Assembly (NCBI GenBank): GCA_903925955.1
Contig: CAIYHO010000155.1
Location: forward strand, 1-54,615
DNA: 54,615 nucleotides
Reading direction: 5' to 3'
Source: an uncultured Chloroflexota bacterium
GTDB lineage: Bacteria; Chloroflexota; Limnocylindria; Limnocylindrales; CSP1-4
Shown: positions 34,615-44,700 of the stretch, piece by piece
Numbering within the stretch: the stretch's first letter is position 1
Layout: the number at the start of each line of letters is the position of its first letter
Notes under the pieces: generated by a model
What the model was told of the DNA's origin: nothing
What the model saw: the letters and a program-made list of their open reading frames with translations, nothing else
Database searches by the model: none
Program-made: the position numbers and the translations under genes

Positions 34615-35754
34615 CTAGCGGTGCCCCTGCCGCGCGGGAAGCGGCAGCGCCAGCAACTCCCGGGCCGTACGGATGACGTCGTGGCTGATATCGGAGTCCG
34701 GATCGGTGGTCACAAAGGGCTTGCCGGCGTTGTTGGCCTTCACCACGAGGGCGCCCCCGGAGCACACTCGGTGTTCGGGAGTCCGGCCAAGCATGCCGGC
34801 AACCGCCGCTGAGTCCAGCCCGCCAAGCGAGTCCGCCCGGTTGACGAGATACCGGATCTTCTCGTCGGGGTATCCGATGGACCGGAACGCGGCAGCCATC
34901 GCAAGCGTGTTGTGGATGGTGGTGGCGTCATAGGTCAGGACGTCCAGAATGAAGTCCGCAGCGTCGAGGAAGGCCAGCGTGGCGTCATTGATGACGGACG
35001 CTGTGTCCACAACCACCACGTTGTAGACCATGCGCAGCAGGGCGATCGTCTTGGCCAGGTCCTGCGCGTTGACCATCTCCGCCATCTCCACGCGGGGTGG
35101 CGCCAGCAGCACGTCGATCCCGGACGAGTCCCGCCACATGACGTCGTGGAGATCCGATACCACAACCTTGTCCGTGGGCAGGTGGAGGAGGGAGGGCACG
35201 TCGGCGGGCGCCTTGAGCAGGGTCCGCACATCGGCAAACTGGAGACTCCCGTCCACCAGCACCGGATGGGCGCCGCCGCGGTGCATGGCAACTGCCAGGT
35301 TGTAGGCCAGGGTGGTCCGCCCGACACCGCCCTTGGGGGCATAGACAGCGATGACGCGGACGGGCATCGACGAGGCTGCCGCGGACTCCGCAGCAACCGC
35401 GTGGATCTTGCTGATGAGGTCGAAGCCGGTAAACGGCATCGAGAGGACAGCGCTGACGCCCGTGTCCGGCGAGGGCAGGATGGGGTGCTGGGGCACGGTG
35501 AGGACGATCAGCGGGACCTGCACGTTCGCGTCGCGCAGGCTGCGGATGAGCGCGCCGCCCTTGACGGACCCCTGGAGCAGCGCGTCCACGATCAGGACCG
35601 TGGGCTTCTGCTCTCGAACCATGTCGGCAACGAGGGATCCATCGGCGACCACATCCAGCAGGCGGATGGTCTCCTGGGAGTTGAGCAGCCCGCGAATGTA
35701 CTGGGCTACTTGGGGCACATCCTCAACAACGAGGACACGGATCTGCTCGGGCAT
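34615..35754 (-). CDS. CpaE/TadZ-like protein with degenerate receiver and ParA-type ATPase
   Basis: A 379-residue protein with the same layout as the one at 9708-10880. The receiver keeps Glu11/Asp12, Asp57 and Thr86, but the invariant lysine is replaced: SMPFTG (Met106) stands where KPF is expected. The ATPase domain has YAPKGGVGRTTLAYN (138-152) and VLVDGSLQFADVRTLL. A phosphorylation-independent receiver is inferred. ATG at 35754 gives MPEQIRVLVVEDV. It heads a unit with murI, a zincin and two further genes rather than pilus genes, so coordination with cell-wall growth or localisation of an envelope machine is possible. Confidence 0.85.
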   Translation of the reverse strand: MPEQIRVLVVEDVPQVAQYIRGLLNSQETIRLLDVVADGSLVADMVREQKPTVLIVDALLQGSVKGGALIRSLRDANVQVPLIVLTVPQHPILPSPDTGVSAVLSMPFTGFDLISKIHAVAAESAAASSMPVRVIAVYAPKGGVGRTTLAYNLAVAMHRGGAHPVLVDGSLQFADVRTLLKAPADVPSLLHLPTDKVVVSDLHDVMWRDSSGIDVLLAPPRVEMAEMVNAQDLAKTIALLRMVYNVVVVDTASVINDATLAFLDAADFILDVLTYDATTIHNTLAMAAAFRSIGYPDEKIRYLVNRADSLGGLDSAAVAGMLGRTPEHRVCSGGALVVKANNAGKPFVTTDPDSDISHDVIRTARELLALPLPARQGHR

Positions 35755-35854
35755 CGGCGCGACTCTACCACGCGGACCCCGCCCGGCAGGCCCGTCCACA
35801 CGGCCCGCGCAGAGCGCCGTTCATGACGCCGAAACGGGCCGACTGGCCAACCCC

Positions 35855-36715
35855 TCAGGGCCGTTGCGCAACCAGCACAACACGGTCCGAGCGGCCGTCC
35901 AGCTCGTCAAGCTCGTAGCCACCCGCGAGAAGCTCTACCTCGAGGCCCGCCGCCTGCGCAAACCCAACCAGCTCGTCGGGGTCCACAAGCCGAAGCCTGT
36001 CCTGGCGAACCCAGCGCGCCGCCGTCTCCCCCTGGCGCGACGCCTCGAAGATGGTGGTGAGCCGAACGATTCGGCTGGCATGGTCGTACCACGCGGCGCC
36101 GGTCTTGGTCACCGTGCGGCCGGTGACGGGCTCCTCGCGGACCCACTCCAGCACCAGGCGCCCGTCATAGCGGGCGAGGTCCTCGGCATCCGGTAGCCAG
36201 CAGTCCACCACCGCGATCCCACCGGGCGCCAGATGGGCTGCCAGTGTTGCGACAGACGCCGCTTGGTCGGCCCGGCTGCCAAACAGAAAGATGGAGTTGA
36301 GCGGGATGGCCGCCAACCCGTACGAGCCCGCGTTGAGGAGCCGCACCGTCCGGGCATCGCCCTCCACCAGGGTCAGGCGCTTGGCCACGCCACGGCCCGC
36401 CGAGGCTGCCGCGCCGCGTGCCCGGGCCAGCATCGCCGGATCCAGGTCAACACCGGTCACCGCGTAGCCTGCCGCCGCAAGGGGCACCGCGATCCGGCCA
36501 CTGCCCGCGCCCAGCTCCAGCACCGGCCCGCCGGTCCGTCCCGCCAGGGCGAGGTAGAGGTCCAGGTCGCCTGGATCGTCGGCAAGGTCAAGGTCATAGA
36601 GGCGCGCAAGCGCGTCGGCTGCGGTCTCTGCCCCCGTGGCGCCGGCGTTGGCGCCGACGGCGGCGTCGCTGCTGGCGTCGCTGTTGGCGTTGCTGGTTGC
36701 GGCCGTCTTCGTCAC
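35855..36715 (-). CDS. SAM-dependent class I methyltransferase
   Basis: A 286-residue methyltransferase. A low-complexity Ala/Ser/Asn/Asp-rich N-terminus (about 1-35) precedes the Rossmann-like fold with motif I GPVLELGAGSGRIA (about 63-76), motif II VTGVDLDPAML and VVDCWLPD. The C-terminal beta-sheet includes TRTxTKTGAAWYDH-like substrate strands. Substrate unknown. Its GTG overlaps the agmatinase stop by four bases (GTGA), so it may modify a product or partner of that enzyme, though this is speculation. The DNA encoding the first residues has a 12-bp repeat. Confidence 0.86.
   Translation of the reverse strand: MTKTAATSNANSDASSDAAVGANAGATGAETAADALARLYDLDLADDPGDLDLYLALAGRTGGPVLELGAGSGRIAVPLAAAGYAVTGVDLDPAMLARARGAAASAGRGVAKRLTLVEGDARTVRLLNAGSYGLAAIPLNSIFLFGSRADQAASVATLAAHLAPGGIAVVDCWLPDAEDLARYDGRLVLEWVREEPVTGRTVTKTGAAWYDHASRIVRLTTIFEASRQGETAARWVRQDRLRLVDPDELVGFAQAAGLEVELLAGGYELDELDGRSDRVVLVAQRP
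36662..36697. repeat. three 12-bp tandem units at the methyltransferase N-terminus
   Basis: GGCGTCGCTGCT, GGCGTCGCTGTT and GGCGTTGCTGGT follow each other directly, encoding a variable Asn/Ser/Ala/Asp stretch. Probably slippage-prone and without structural importance. Confidence 0.6.
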
Positions 36716-37782
36716 CGGTTGTCGGCCCCCTGCCAGCGGATGGTCTGGCCGTCCTGGCGCTTCTTCGCCAGCGCCGAGATGGCCTCAAGCGCGATGCGGT
36801 TGGCGGCCATCGCTGTCACCTCGGCGTGGTCATACGGTGGCGACACCTCAACGATGTCCATCCCCGCAATGGGCACGGCGCCAGCAATTCGGCGAATGGC
36901 CCGCAGGACTTCGCGCGGCAGCATGCCACCGGGCTCCGGAGTGCCGGTGCCGGGGGCGCTGCCCGGATCGATGACGTCGATGTCCACGCTGATGTAGACC
37001 GAATCCGGGCCATCGAGCGCCTCGGCAATGGCGTCATCGATCACCGCTTCGGCACCGCGCTCCTCGATCTCGCGCATCAGGTGCCAGCGCAGCCCGTGCT
37101 CCTTCATCCACGCAAAGGTCTCCATCGGCGGCCAGTAGCCGCGCAGACCCACCTGGACGAAGTTGCTGCCTTTCACCGCACCCGACTCGATCAGGCGCCG
37201 CATCGGCGTCCCGTGGCCGGCCAGCACGCCCCAGTCCTGGTCGGCGGTATCGGCGTGAGCGTCAAAGTGGACGATCCCGATGCTGCCCGGACGGCGGACG
37301 TCCGCAACTGCGGTGGCGGACGGCCAGGTGATGGAGTGGTCGCCGCCCAGCACAATGGGGATGGCGCCGGTTGCGGCAACCTCGCGCACCTTCTTGTAGA
37401 TCACGGCGTGGGCGCGCTCAGTCCAGGACGGCACGATCGGCGCATCGCCGGCGTCCACGACATTGAGGATCTCGAACGGCTCAACACCCAGCTGGAGCGA
37501 GTGGATGGAGCCCGAGGTGTACTGGGCCTCGCGGATGGCGCGCGGGCCAAACCTGGCGCCAGGACGATGGCTCACCGCGTCGTCAAACGGGGCGCCAATG
37601 ATGGCGATATCGACATTGCGCGCCCGCAATTCCGCAGCATCTGTGACGTACGGCAGGCGCATAAACGTGGGCATGCCGACGTAGGTGGGCAGGTCGAAGT
37701 CGCTAAACGACTCAAACTCGCGGTCCCAGCCGTTGCGCGCCGCGAAGTCGATGTCACCCTCGTGGTGGGGACGCTCGGCCAC
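36712..37782 (-). CDS. Agmatinase/arginase-family ureohydrolase
   Basis: A 356-residue Mn-dependent ureohydrolase. Metal ligands are His149 (GGDHS), Asp174/His176/Asp178 (FDAHADTAD) and Asp267/Asp269 (SVDIDVIDPGSAP). The N-terminal extension of about 55 residues and GARFGPRAIREAQYTSG are typical of agmatinase-group enzymes, which convert agmatine to putrescine and urea. Guanidinobutyrase or another guanidine substrate cannot be excluded. GTG at 37782 has GGAGG six bases upstream; longer starts would be less well supported. It is coupled to the downstream methyltransferase gene. Confidence 0.9.
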   Translation of the reverse strand: MAERPHHEGDIDFAARNGWDREFESFSDFDLPTYVGMPTFMRLPYVTDAAELRARNVDIAIIGAPFDDAVSHRPGARFGPRAIREAQYTSGSIHSLQLGVEPFEILNVVDAGDAPIVPSWTERAHAVIYKKVREVAATGAIPIVLGGDHSITWPSATAVADVRRPGSIGIVHFDAHADTADQDWGVLAGHGTPMRRLIESGAVKGSNFVQVGLRGYWPPMETFAWMKEHGLRWHLMREIEERGAEAVIDDAIAEALDGPDSVYISVDIDVIDPGSAPGTGTPEPGGMLPREVLRAIRRIAGAVPIAGMDIVEVSPPYDHAEVTAMAANRIALEAISALAKKRQDGQTIRWQGADNR

Positions 37783-37941
37783 GGTGATCCTCCGGAGACG
37801 TGCAAGCCGGGCAGCAGCCACAGGACCGCCCAGGCGTGGTTCGCCTTCCTCCAGGGCGCCGCCGGTTCGGTACTCCGTCCAGCGGGGCGCGCCGGGCCGC
37901 ATGGTACCCGTTTGCGGGGCCGTCTGGCTCGGGCGAGACCA

Positions 37942-38451
37942 TCAGGCGGGGCCGGGTTCCAGAACAAGCCGCAACACAACGGTGTCCTCGCCGTCGCCCT
38001 CGTAGTCCGGATACGCCATTGCCCCGTAGACGCGGACAGTGCCGGGGCCATCATCAACGCGGAAGCCCAGTGCCTGATGGAAGGCGATGGACCCGCGGTT
38101 GCCGGCCCAGGTGATGGCCCGCAGCTCGCGAACGCCGCGACGGCCCAAGTCGTCGGCAAAGGCCCCGTACAACTGACGGCCAACGCCGCGTCGACGCTGA
38201 TTGGGGCTTGTCGCGGCCATGTGCACATAGCCCACAGCCGGGTTGTCAGGGCTGACGAAGCCGATGAGAAACCCGGCAAGCGCCCCATCGGGCGTCTCCG
38301 CAATCCACGATGTGCTGGTGAAGTGCTGCAGCCACAGGCGTGGAAGCAGGTGGCGCAGGCGACGGCCGCCCCACCAGTCATCCACCACGCGGATCAGCCC
38401 CTTGTGGTCAGCCTCGAGCGGCCGACGCAGCAGGATCTTGTCGTCAGCCAC
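37942..38451 (-). CDS. GNAT-family N-acetyltransferase
   Basis: A 169-residue acetyltransferase. The acetyl-CoA-binding motif is RRRGVGRQLYGAFADD (about 88-103; Q/R-x-x-G-x-G/A form), preceded by VGYVHMAATSPNQ and followed by NRGSIAFHQALGF, the usual motif B. Substrate unknown. It lies 11 nt after the M20D gene and 159 nt before the agmatinase gene, so it may be an end-of-operon gene. Confidence 0.9.
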   Translation of the reverse strand: MADDKILLRRPLEADHKGLIRVVDDWWGGRRLRHLLPRLWLQHFTSTSWIAETPDGALAGFLIGFVSPDNPAVGYVHMAATSPNQRRRGVGRQLYGAFADDLGRRGVRELRAITWAGNRGSIAFHQALGFRVDDGPGTVRVYGAMAYPDYEGDGEDTVVLRLVLEPGPA

Positions 38452-38462
38452 GGGTCTTCCCG

Positions 38463-39677
38463 CTACGCCTCACCGCGGAACTCACGCCAGGCCGCCTCAA
38501 CGCGGGCCGGGTCAAGGAGCAGGTCCAGTGCGGTCTGCGCAACAAGGGTTGCGGCGACCAGCACCGTTCGGTCCGCACGGGGCGTCGCCGCGGCGTCGCG
38601 GAACTCGATGGTGTGGCCCGGGATGGAGTGGTCCGCAATGGCGAGATCCGGGTGGATGGCAGGCACCGCCCACGACACGTTGGCCATGTCCGTGGAGCCC
38701 GACGTTGGATCCTTGCCCTGGTCCTCGATGCCCAGCGCCGCTGCATTGGCCACCCAGAGGTCGGCAAGGGTGCGGTTGTGCTTCATCGTGCTGGCGTAGC
38801 CCGAGAACTCAACCGTGACCTCGACATCGGCCATCTTGGCGGCGGCCTCGCAGAGCGACGTGAAGCGGGTCTTCATGAGCTCGTAGTACGCCTGGTCCGC
38901 CGAACGGACCATGAACCACGCCTTGGTCCTGCTGGGGATGATGTTGGCGGCGGTGCCGCCCTCCTGGATGATCCCGTGGACGCGGCAGTGCGTTGGCAGC
39001 TGCTGGCGCCAGAGGCCAACGGAGACGAAGAGCGCGATCATCGCGTCCAGCGCATTGCGCCCCATCCACGGGTCGCTTGCGGCGTGTGCCGCAAAGCCCG
39101 TGAACGTCACCACCACGTCCTCCGAGGCAAGCGGCGCGGTCTCCACGTGGTTGCGGTCGCAGGGGTGGTACAGGAGCGCCGCGTCTAGGCCCTCAAAGAG
39201 GCCGTCCTGCAGCATGATCTCCTTGCCACTGCCCCGCTCCTCTGCGGGCGTGCCCAGGAAGACCACTTCGCCGGCCCAGCTGTCGCGAACTGCGGCAAGC
39301 GCAATCGCCGCGCCCACGCCTGATGCGGCCATGGTGTTGTGACCGCAGCCGTGGCCAAGGCCCGGGAGCGCGTCGTACTCCGCAAGCACGCCAATCCTGG
39401 GGCCGTTGGGACCCTTGCCGCCGGTGATGCGCCCGCGGACCGCCGTCTCAAGACTCCCGGCGGAGCGCTCAACCGTGTACCCGTGGCGCTCAATCGCCTC
39501 CGCCACCCACGCCGCCGCCAGGCGCTCCTCAAACGCGGGCTCGGGATTTGCATGGATGCGGTGGGACAGCTCAAGCAGTTCCGAGCTTGCGGCCTCCACG
39601 GCAGCCGCGACACGGCCCTTCACATCGCTGAACGGCTCGGCAGGGGAAAAGCTGGTGAGGGGCAGGGCGTCAGCCAC
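38463..39677 (-). CDS. M20D-family amidohydrolase (AbgB/HipO-like)
   Basis: A 404-residue metal-dependent amidohydrolase. Segments such as LAEYDALPGLGHGCGHN, TPAEERGSGKEIM and GFAAHAASDPWMGRN are characteristic of the p-aminobenzoyl-glutamate/hippurate hydrolase branch of M20. The enzyme cleaves an amide from an N-acyl amino acid or similar. GTG at 39677 has AGGAG five bases upstream; longer in-frame sequence runs into the preceding membrane-protein gene. It is flanked by a small membrane protein and a GNAT on the same strand. Confidence 0.91.
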   Translation of the reverse strand: MADALPLTSFSPAEPFSDVKGRVAAAVEAASSELLELSHRIHANPEPAFEERLAAAWVAEAIERHGYTVERSAGSLETAVRGRITGGKGPNGPRIGVLAEYDALPGLGHGCGHNTMAASGVGAAIALAAVRDSWAGEVVFLGTPAEERGSGKEIMLQDGLFEGLDAALLYHPCDRNHVETAPLASEDVVVTFTGFAAHAASDPWMGRNALDAMIALFVSVGLWRQQLPTHCRVHGIIQEGGTAANIIPSRTKAWFMVRSADQAYYELMKTRFTSLCEAAAKMADVEVTVEFSGYASTMKHNRTLADLWVANAAALGIEDQGKDPTSGSTDMANVSWAVPAIHPDLAIADHSIPGHTIEFRDAAATPRADRTVLVAATLVAQTALDLLLDPARVEAAWREFRGEA

Positions 39678-39685
39678 GGGGTCTC

Positions 39686-40060
39686 CTAGCGGTCGGCAGA
39701 AAGGGTGATCTCGGCCAAGACGAAGATAGCGGCAAGGAACAGGACGATGGGGAGGCCAAACGCGTCCACCACGCGCAGCACCACAAGCGTTGCGACAAGC
39801 AGGCCAAGCCAGGCGCCCCGCCGGAGCGCTCGGACCCAGTCGCCCCGATACGCAATGCGCCGATGCCGTGCAAACACCAGGAGCCACGCAAGCGGCGCCG
39901 CGGACAGCCCGGCCGCGATGCCCATGAGCGCGGCACCGGTGTACCCGGCGGCGTGGTCGATAAACGGGTCCCGGGTGGTGACCACAACGCCCACCGCAAC
40001 CCAGACGGCCATCGCCAGCCCCAGCAGCGCAAGGTTTGCAAGGCGATCGCGCATCTCCAT
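39686..40060 (-). CDS. Small four-helix membrane protein
   Basis: A 124-residue protein that is almost entirely hydrophobic, with four predicted helices at about 9-26, 38-63, 80-96 and 98-119, joined by short polar loops (RHRRIAYRGDWVRALRRGA is the main cytoplasmic one). No motif is recognised. It starts MEMRDRLANLALLG; an internal ATG two codons later is an alternative. It lies between the HAD gene (51 nt upstream) and M20D (8 nt downstream). Confidence 0.75.
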   Translation of the reverse strand: MEMRDRLANLALLGLAMAVWVAVGVVVTTRDPFIDHAAGYTGAALMGIAAGLSAAPLAWLLVFARHRRIAYRGDWVRALRRGAWLGLLVATLVVLRVVDAFGLPIVLFLAAIFVLAEITLSADR

Positions 40061-40111
40061 GCCCCCGAGTGTACGGGCGCGGCGCGGCCCACGATGACGG
40101 ACCGGATTGCT

Positions 40112-40909
40112 TCAGCGCCCGGCGGTGGTCTCCAGCACCTCCAAGGCGGCCACCAGGTCCCCGATGCTGGCAATCTCCGCGTCCGCCTCCACGGACGAGT
40201 CACGCTCGCTGTCGGGCAGCGGCGAGTCTGCGGGCCTGGCCGACACCCACGCGGCGCGCCAGCCCGCGCGCTTTGCCCCCACGACATCGGCCGCCCAGTC
40301 GTCGCCAACGTGGAGCACTTCGCCCGGAACAGGGTCACCAAGCGCCGCAAGCGCGGCCGCGAAGATCACTGGGTGCGGCTTGATGGTCCCGACTCGCTGC
40401 GACACGACGATGGCCCGCAGGTGCGGCGTCCAGCCTGCGGCCTCGGCGTAGCGGTCGATGGTGGCGGCCAGCGGCCAGTTCGACAGAATGGCAACGCGGT
40501 AGCGCGCCGCCAGTTCACTGATCACCCGCAACGCGGCGGGGTCCGGCGGCACGGCCACCACAAACGCAGCCGAGTAGATGTCCACAGCCCAGGCGATCTC
40601 CGCCGGATTGGACAGCAGCGCCGCAGCCGCGTCATTCCAGCGCTCGCCCGGGGACGGCGGGGGCATCCCGCGCAGCCGGGCCAGGATCCGGCCAATCCGC
40701 TGGGCCATATCCACCTCGCGGAACTGCGGCACCTCCTCGCGGAATTGGCGCTCGCGCTCCTCCGCCCACATGGCCCGCACGGTTGCCACGTCAAACGGGC
40801 CCAGCCGGTCCGCCATCGCCTCAACCGTGGCGCCCACGACGCCGCCCAGGCCAGCGCCCGTCACCGGAACAAGCGTGTTGCCAAAGTCCAGCGTGACAGC
40901 CTTGATCAC
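40112..40909 (-). CDS. HAD-superfamily hydrolase
   Basis: A 265-residue HAD protein with a large helical cap domain. Motif I is TLDFGNTLV: Asp8 is present, but the second acidic residue (usually Asp10) is Gly, as in some HADs that are not classical phosphatases. Motif II is AILSNWPL, motif III KPHPVIFAAAL, motif IV HVGDDWAADVVGAKRAGW. Substrate unknown; 2-haloacid dehalogenase-like phosphatase activity is possible. GTG at 40909 overlaps the methyltransferase stop by four bases, which ties it to the DNA methyltransferase gene. Confidence 0.87.
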   Translation of the reverse strand: MIKAVTLDFGNTLVPVTGAGLGGVVGATVEAMADRLGPFDVATVRAMWAEERERQFREEVPQFREVDMAQRIGRILARLRGMPPPSPGERWNDAAAALLSNPAEIAWAVDIYSAAFVVAVPPDPAALRVISELAARYRVAILSNWPLAATIDRYAEAAGWTPHLRAIVVSQRVGTIKPHPVIFAAALAALGDPVPGEVLHVGDDWAADVVGAKRAGWRAAWVSARPADSPLPDSERDSSVEADAEIASIGDLVAALEVLETTAGR

Positions 40910-41781
40910 CCCGTCTCCTCGGCCATCCGGAGCCGCGCAATGGCCACGGCGTCCGGGTTGCGGTCCACCAGCAGCCAGCGCCGCCCCAGCCGATGCGCCG
41001 CCACGCCTGTTGTGCCGCTCCCGGCGTACGGGTCCAGCACAAGGTCCCCAGGGCGGCTGGACGCGGCCACGATCCGGGTGAGGAGCCGGACCGGCTTCTG
41101 GGTGGGATAGCCAGTCCGCTCGCGCGAGCCCGGCGCGATGATGGTCATCCACCAGACGTCCGTTGGCAGCTTGCCGCGAGCCGCCTTCTCGGGTCCGGCG
41201 AGCCATGGCGAGAGGTACGGCAACCGGTCAATCTCGTCGCGGTTGAACACCCACGTGTCGCCCTTGGCGTACCAGAGGATGGAATCGTGCTTGCGGGGCC
41301 ATCGGTCGCGGGCCCTGCCGCCAAAGTCATACGCCCAGACAATCTCGTTGAGGAACTGGTCCGCGCCAAACACGCGGTCCAACAGCAGCCGGACGTGGTG
41401 GACCGTCCGCCAGTCCACATGGACGTACACCGAGCCGTCCGGCGCCAGGACCCGGTGGATCTCGCGGAGCCGCAGCTCCAGCGCTGCGAGGTGCTCGTCC
41501 AGCGGCACCGCGTCCTCATACGCAAAGTCGCTCACGATCTCGAAGGGCTCGTCCGCGCCGGTGAACCCTGGGCGCACCTGCTCGCCCGCTCCAAGGCGGA
41601 TGGTGGCCAGCCTGCGCCGGCGCCCGGTGGCAAACGGCGGATCTGCGTAGACCAGACCCACGGACCCGTCGGGCAGCGCAGCCAGCACATCAAGGTTGTC
41701 CGCCTCCACCACGGCGCCACGCGCCCCGCCCACAAGCACGGCGGCGAGCACCTGGCGGTCTGCCGCCTGCAGGTCCCCCAC
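40906..41781 (-). CDS. Solitary beta-class DNA (N6-adenine/N4-cytosine) methyltransferase
   Basis: A 291-residue DNA methyltransferase. The catalytic motif IV is DPPF (47-50) near the N-terminus, followed by a target-recognition region and the AdoMet motif DPYAGSGTTGVAA at 250-262. This beta-class order resembles CcrM and N4-cytosine enzymes. It has no adjacent restriction endonuclease, so it is an orphan in the usual sense. The start is a GTG only two bases after the helicase stop (TAG-CG-GTG), and its stop overlaps the HAD gene. Target site not deducible. Co-transcription with a helicase-nuclease is suggestive. Confidence 0.9.
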   Translation of the reverse strand: MGDLQAADRQVLAAVLVGGARGAVVEADNLDVLAALPDGSVGLVYADPPFATGRRRRLATIRLGAGEQVRPGFTGADEPFEIVSDFAYEDAVPLDEHLAALELRLREIHRVLAPDGSVYVHVDWRTVHHVRLLLDRVFGADQFLNEIVWAYDFGGRARDRWPRKHDSILWYAKGDTWVFNRDEIDRLPYLSPWLAGPEKAARGKLPTDVWWMTIIAPGSRERTGYPTQKPVRLLTRIVAASSRPGDLVLDPYAGSGTTGVAAHRLGRRWLLVDRNPDAVAIARLRMAEETG

Positions 41782-41783
41782 CG

Positions 41784-44700
41784 CTAGCGCACCGACGCCG
41801 GGCAGATCTCCCGGAACGCGCAGTAGCCACAGCCCATGTGGTCAGGCTTTGCGCCAAAGTCCCGTGCGCGGATCCCGGTGGCCGCGGTCTTGATCTGTTC
41901 GCGCGCTTTGTCGATCCGCTTGCGGTCCACCGGCGCCGAACCCACGAGGCCAGACTCCAGGAAGTGCAGTGCCACCGTGTCCGGCAGCCGGCCCGTCATC
42001 GCCTCGTAGGCCATTGCGTAGATGGAGAGCTGCAGGGAGTCCTTGGCGCGCTGCTTGGCCTTGGCAGGGTCCCGGACGTCAGAGGACTTGTAGTCCGTGA
42101 TGACCACACGCTCCGGCGCCAGGCCCAGCATGGGCTCCACCACGTCTGCCGCAGGACCTCCCGGCTCCTCTGCGGCCGCAGGGTGCGCCTCACCGCTCAC
42201 GGGGATGACGTCCACCCGGTCATAGCGGCCGCGCACCCGATCCCCGTCCAAGGTGAACGTGAAGTCACGCTCCACATACGTTGGGATCACGGCACCTGGG
42301 AGGAGCTGCTCCTCGCGGAAGCGGCGCAGCGCTTCGCGGCCGGCCGCCAGACGCGCCTCTTCGTGCTCGCGCGACAGGAACCCCTCGCTCCGCCATGACG
42401 AGGCAAAGACCTCCACGAGTGCGTCCAGCGTCATCACGTCACCGCGGGCATGGCGCTTGTGGAACTCCGACACGGCCGCGTGGAGCGCCGCGCCGTAGAT
42501 GATGGAGTGGTGCGGCGACAGCGGCACCCGCAGGACGTGGGCGTACTTGTATTTGAGCGGGCACGTCAGGTAGTCGTCGATGGCGTAGAATGACAGCGTC
42601 AGCGGCTCCCCCTCCCGCCGGACGGCCATTGCGGGCGGCGACTCTCCACGCTGCTGCGCCGCGATGCGCTCCAGCGCCGATGCGGTCTTTGCCCCGGCGC
42701 CCGCAGGCCCCGCCGCCACGGGCAGGTCCAGCGCCTCCAGCACAAACGGCGACACGCGCCGCGACCGCTGGCCGCCGTAATCCGCGGCGTGGCTGAGGAT
42801 CAGCTCGTCGCGCGCCCTGGTCATCCCCACGTAGAACAGGCGCCGCTCCTCCTGGAGCTGGTAATCGCCCTCAGGGAGCGTCTCGTCCACCAGCTCCACC
42901 GCAAGCGGGAGCGGCTCCTTGCGGCCCACCGCCGGGAAACGCCCAGACACCAGCCCCGGCAGATAGACCACCGGGAACTCGAGGCCCTTTGCCTTGTGCA
43001 CCGTCATCACCGCAACCGCGTCCGTATCCGGGTCCAGGTTGGCGGTGGCCGGGTCATCGCCGGCCTCAATGAGCGTCTGCAGGTGGCGCGCGAGAAAGAC
43101 GGCCCGGTCATCCGCCAGCAGCGCTGACTGGTTGCGCACGATGTCGAAGAAGCGCGCGATGTTGGAGAGCGCCTCTTCTGCTGCCACCGTGTTTGCCGCG
43201 GCAAGCTGCGCAAGCCAGCCGGAGCCGCGCAGGAAGGCGTACACCACCTCACCGGCGGGCCGCTCGTGGGCGAGGGCCGTGTAGTGGCGCAGGTCCGCGA
43301 CAAGCTTGGCCCCCGACACGCGCGTCTGCGGCGACAGGCGCAGCAGCCCCGGCTGGTGCCCCAACTCGTCCAGCGTCTCAAACAGCGACCGGCTGCGACG
43401 CCGGGCCAGGGCCATGACCGCGGCGAGGTCCTCCCCGCCAAGGCCGTACAGCTCGCACGCGGCAAGCGCATAGACGTCCACCGTGGACGTTGGGTCAGCT
43501 ACCGCGCGCAGAAACGCCAGCAGCAGCCGCACCTCAGGGCGTGCGTACAGCCCGCTGGTGCCCGAGAAGCGCCACGGGATCCCCTCCAGGTTGAACGAGC
43601 GCAACACCGGGTCTGCCGCCGAGTTTGCCCGCACCAACACCGCGATATCCCGCGGGCTGGCGCCGTGCTTGAGGCGGCGGGCGACGTCTGCAGCGATCCA
43701 GTCCGCCTCCTCACCGCCCGTGGCAAACGCCTCGTGGCGCACGGGCGCCGCGCCCTTGCCCCGACGCGCCGGCACCAGGCGCTTCACAATCCCCGCTCGC
43801 ACCTCAAGCCGATCCGGATCGTTGTGGCGGACCAGGCGATACGAGGCGTCCAGGATGGGCGCACGCGAGCGGTAGTTCCGCCGGAGCACCACCATCCGCA
43901 CCTTCTTGTAGCGCTCCCGGAACTCAAGGATGTTGCTGATGGCCGCGCCGCGGAACTTGTAGATGGACTGGTCATCGTCCCCCACCACCGTCACGTTCTT
44001 GTGGGGCTGTGCAACCAGCGCCACAAGCTCCGCCTGTGCACGGTTGGTGTCCTGGAACTCGTCCACCAGCACATAGCGGAAGCGCTGCTGCACCGCGGCC
44101 CTGGCCGATGCCGATGTCCGCAGCAGCCGCAGGGCAAGCGACACCTGGTCACCAAAGTCCACGGCGCCAGAGCCCGCCATCAGCTCTTGGTAGCGCGCAT
44201 AGGCGCCGGCCAACTCCGTCTGGCGCCGCGCGTCCTCACCAAGCGCCAGGGCCAGGTCCCGGGCCGCCTCTGCCTCGCCCGCCTTGGCTGTCCGTGCCGT
44301 CTCCGCTGCCGTTGCTGCCCGATCCGCAAGCCGTGCGGCATACGCGGCAAAGGCGGCCGGCTCCACATCCTCATCCTTGGCCCGCGAGAACAGCGTGGCC
44401 AACGCGCCCAGGAACCGCGTGGGGTCCCCCAGCGGGCGGTACTCGTCCAGGTCCAGGCCAAAGAGGTGCTCCCGCAGGAAGACCACGGTCTCCGGCCGCG
44501 AGAGGACCCGCAGGTCCGTTGGGAGGCCCAGCTCCAGGGCGTACTCCCGGATCAGCCGATCACCAAAGGCGTGGAACGTGGCGATGGCCGTGTCCGTGTA
44601 GCCATACGGCACAAGTTGGTCCACCCGCGTCTGCATCTCGTCCGCGGCCTGGTCCGTGAAGGTGAGAGCCAGGATCTGGGAGGGCTTGGCGCGCCGTGTG

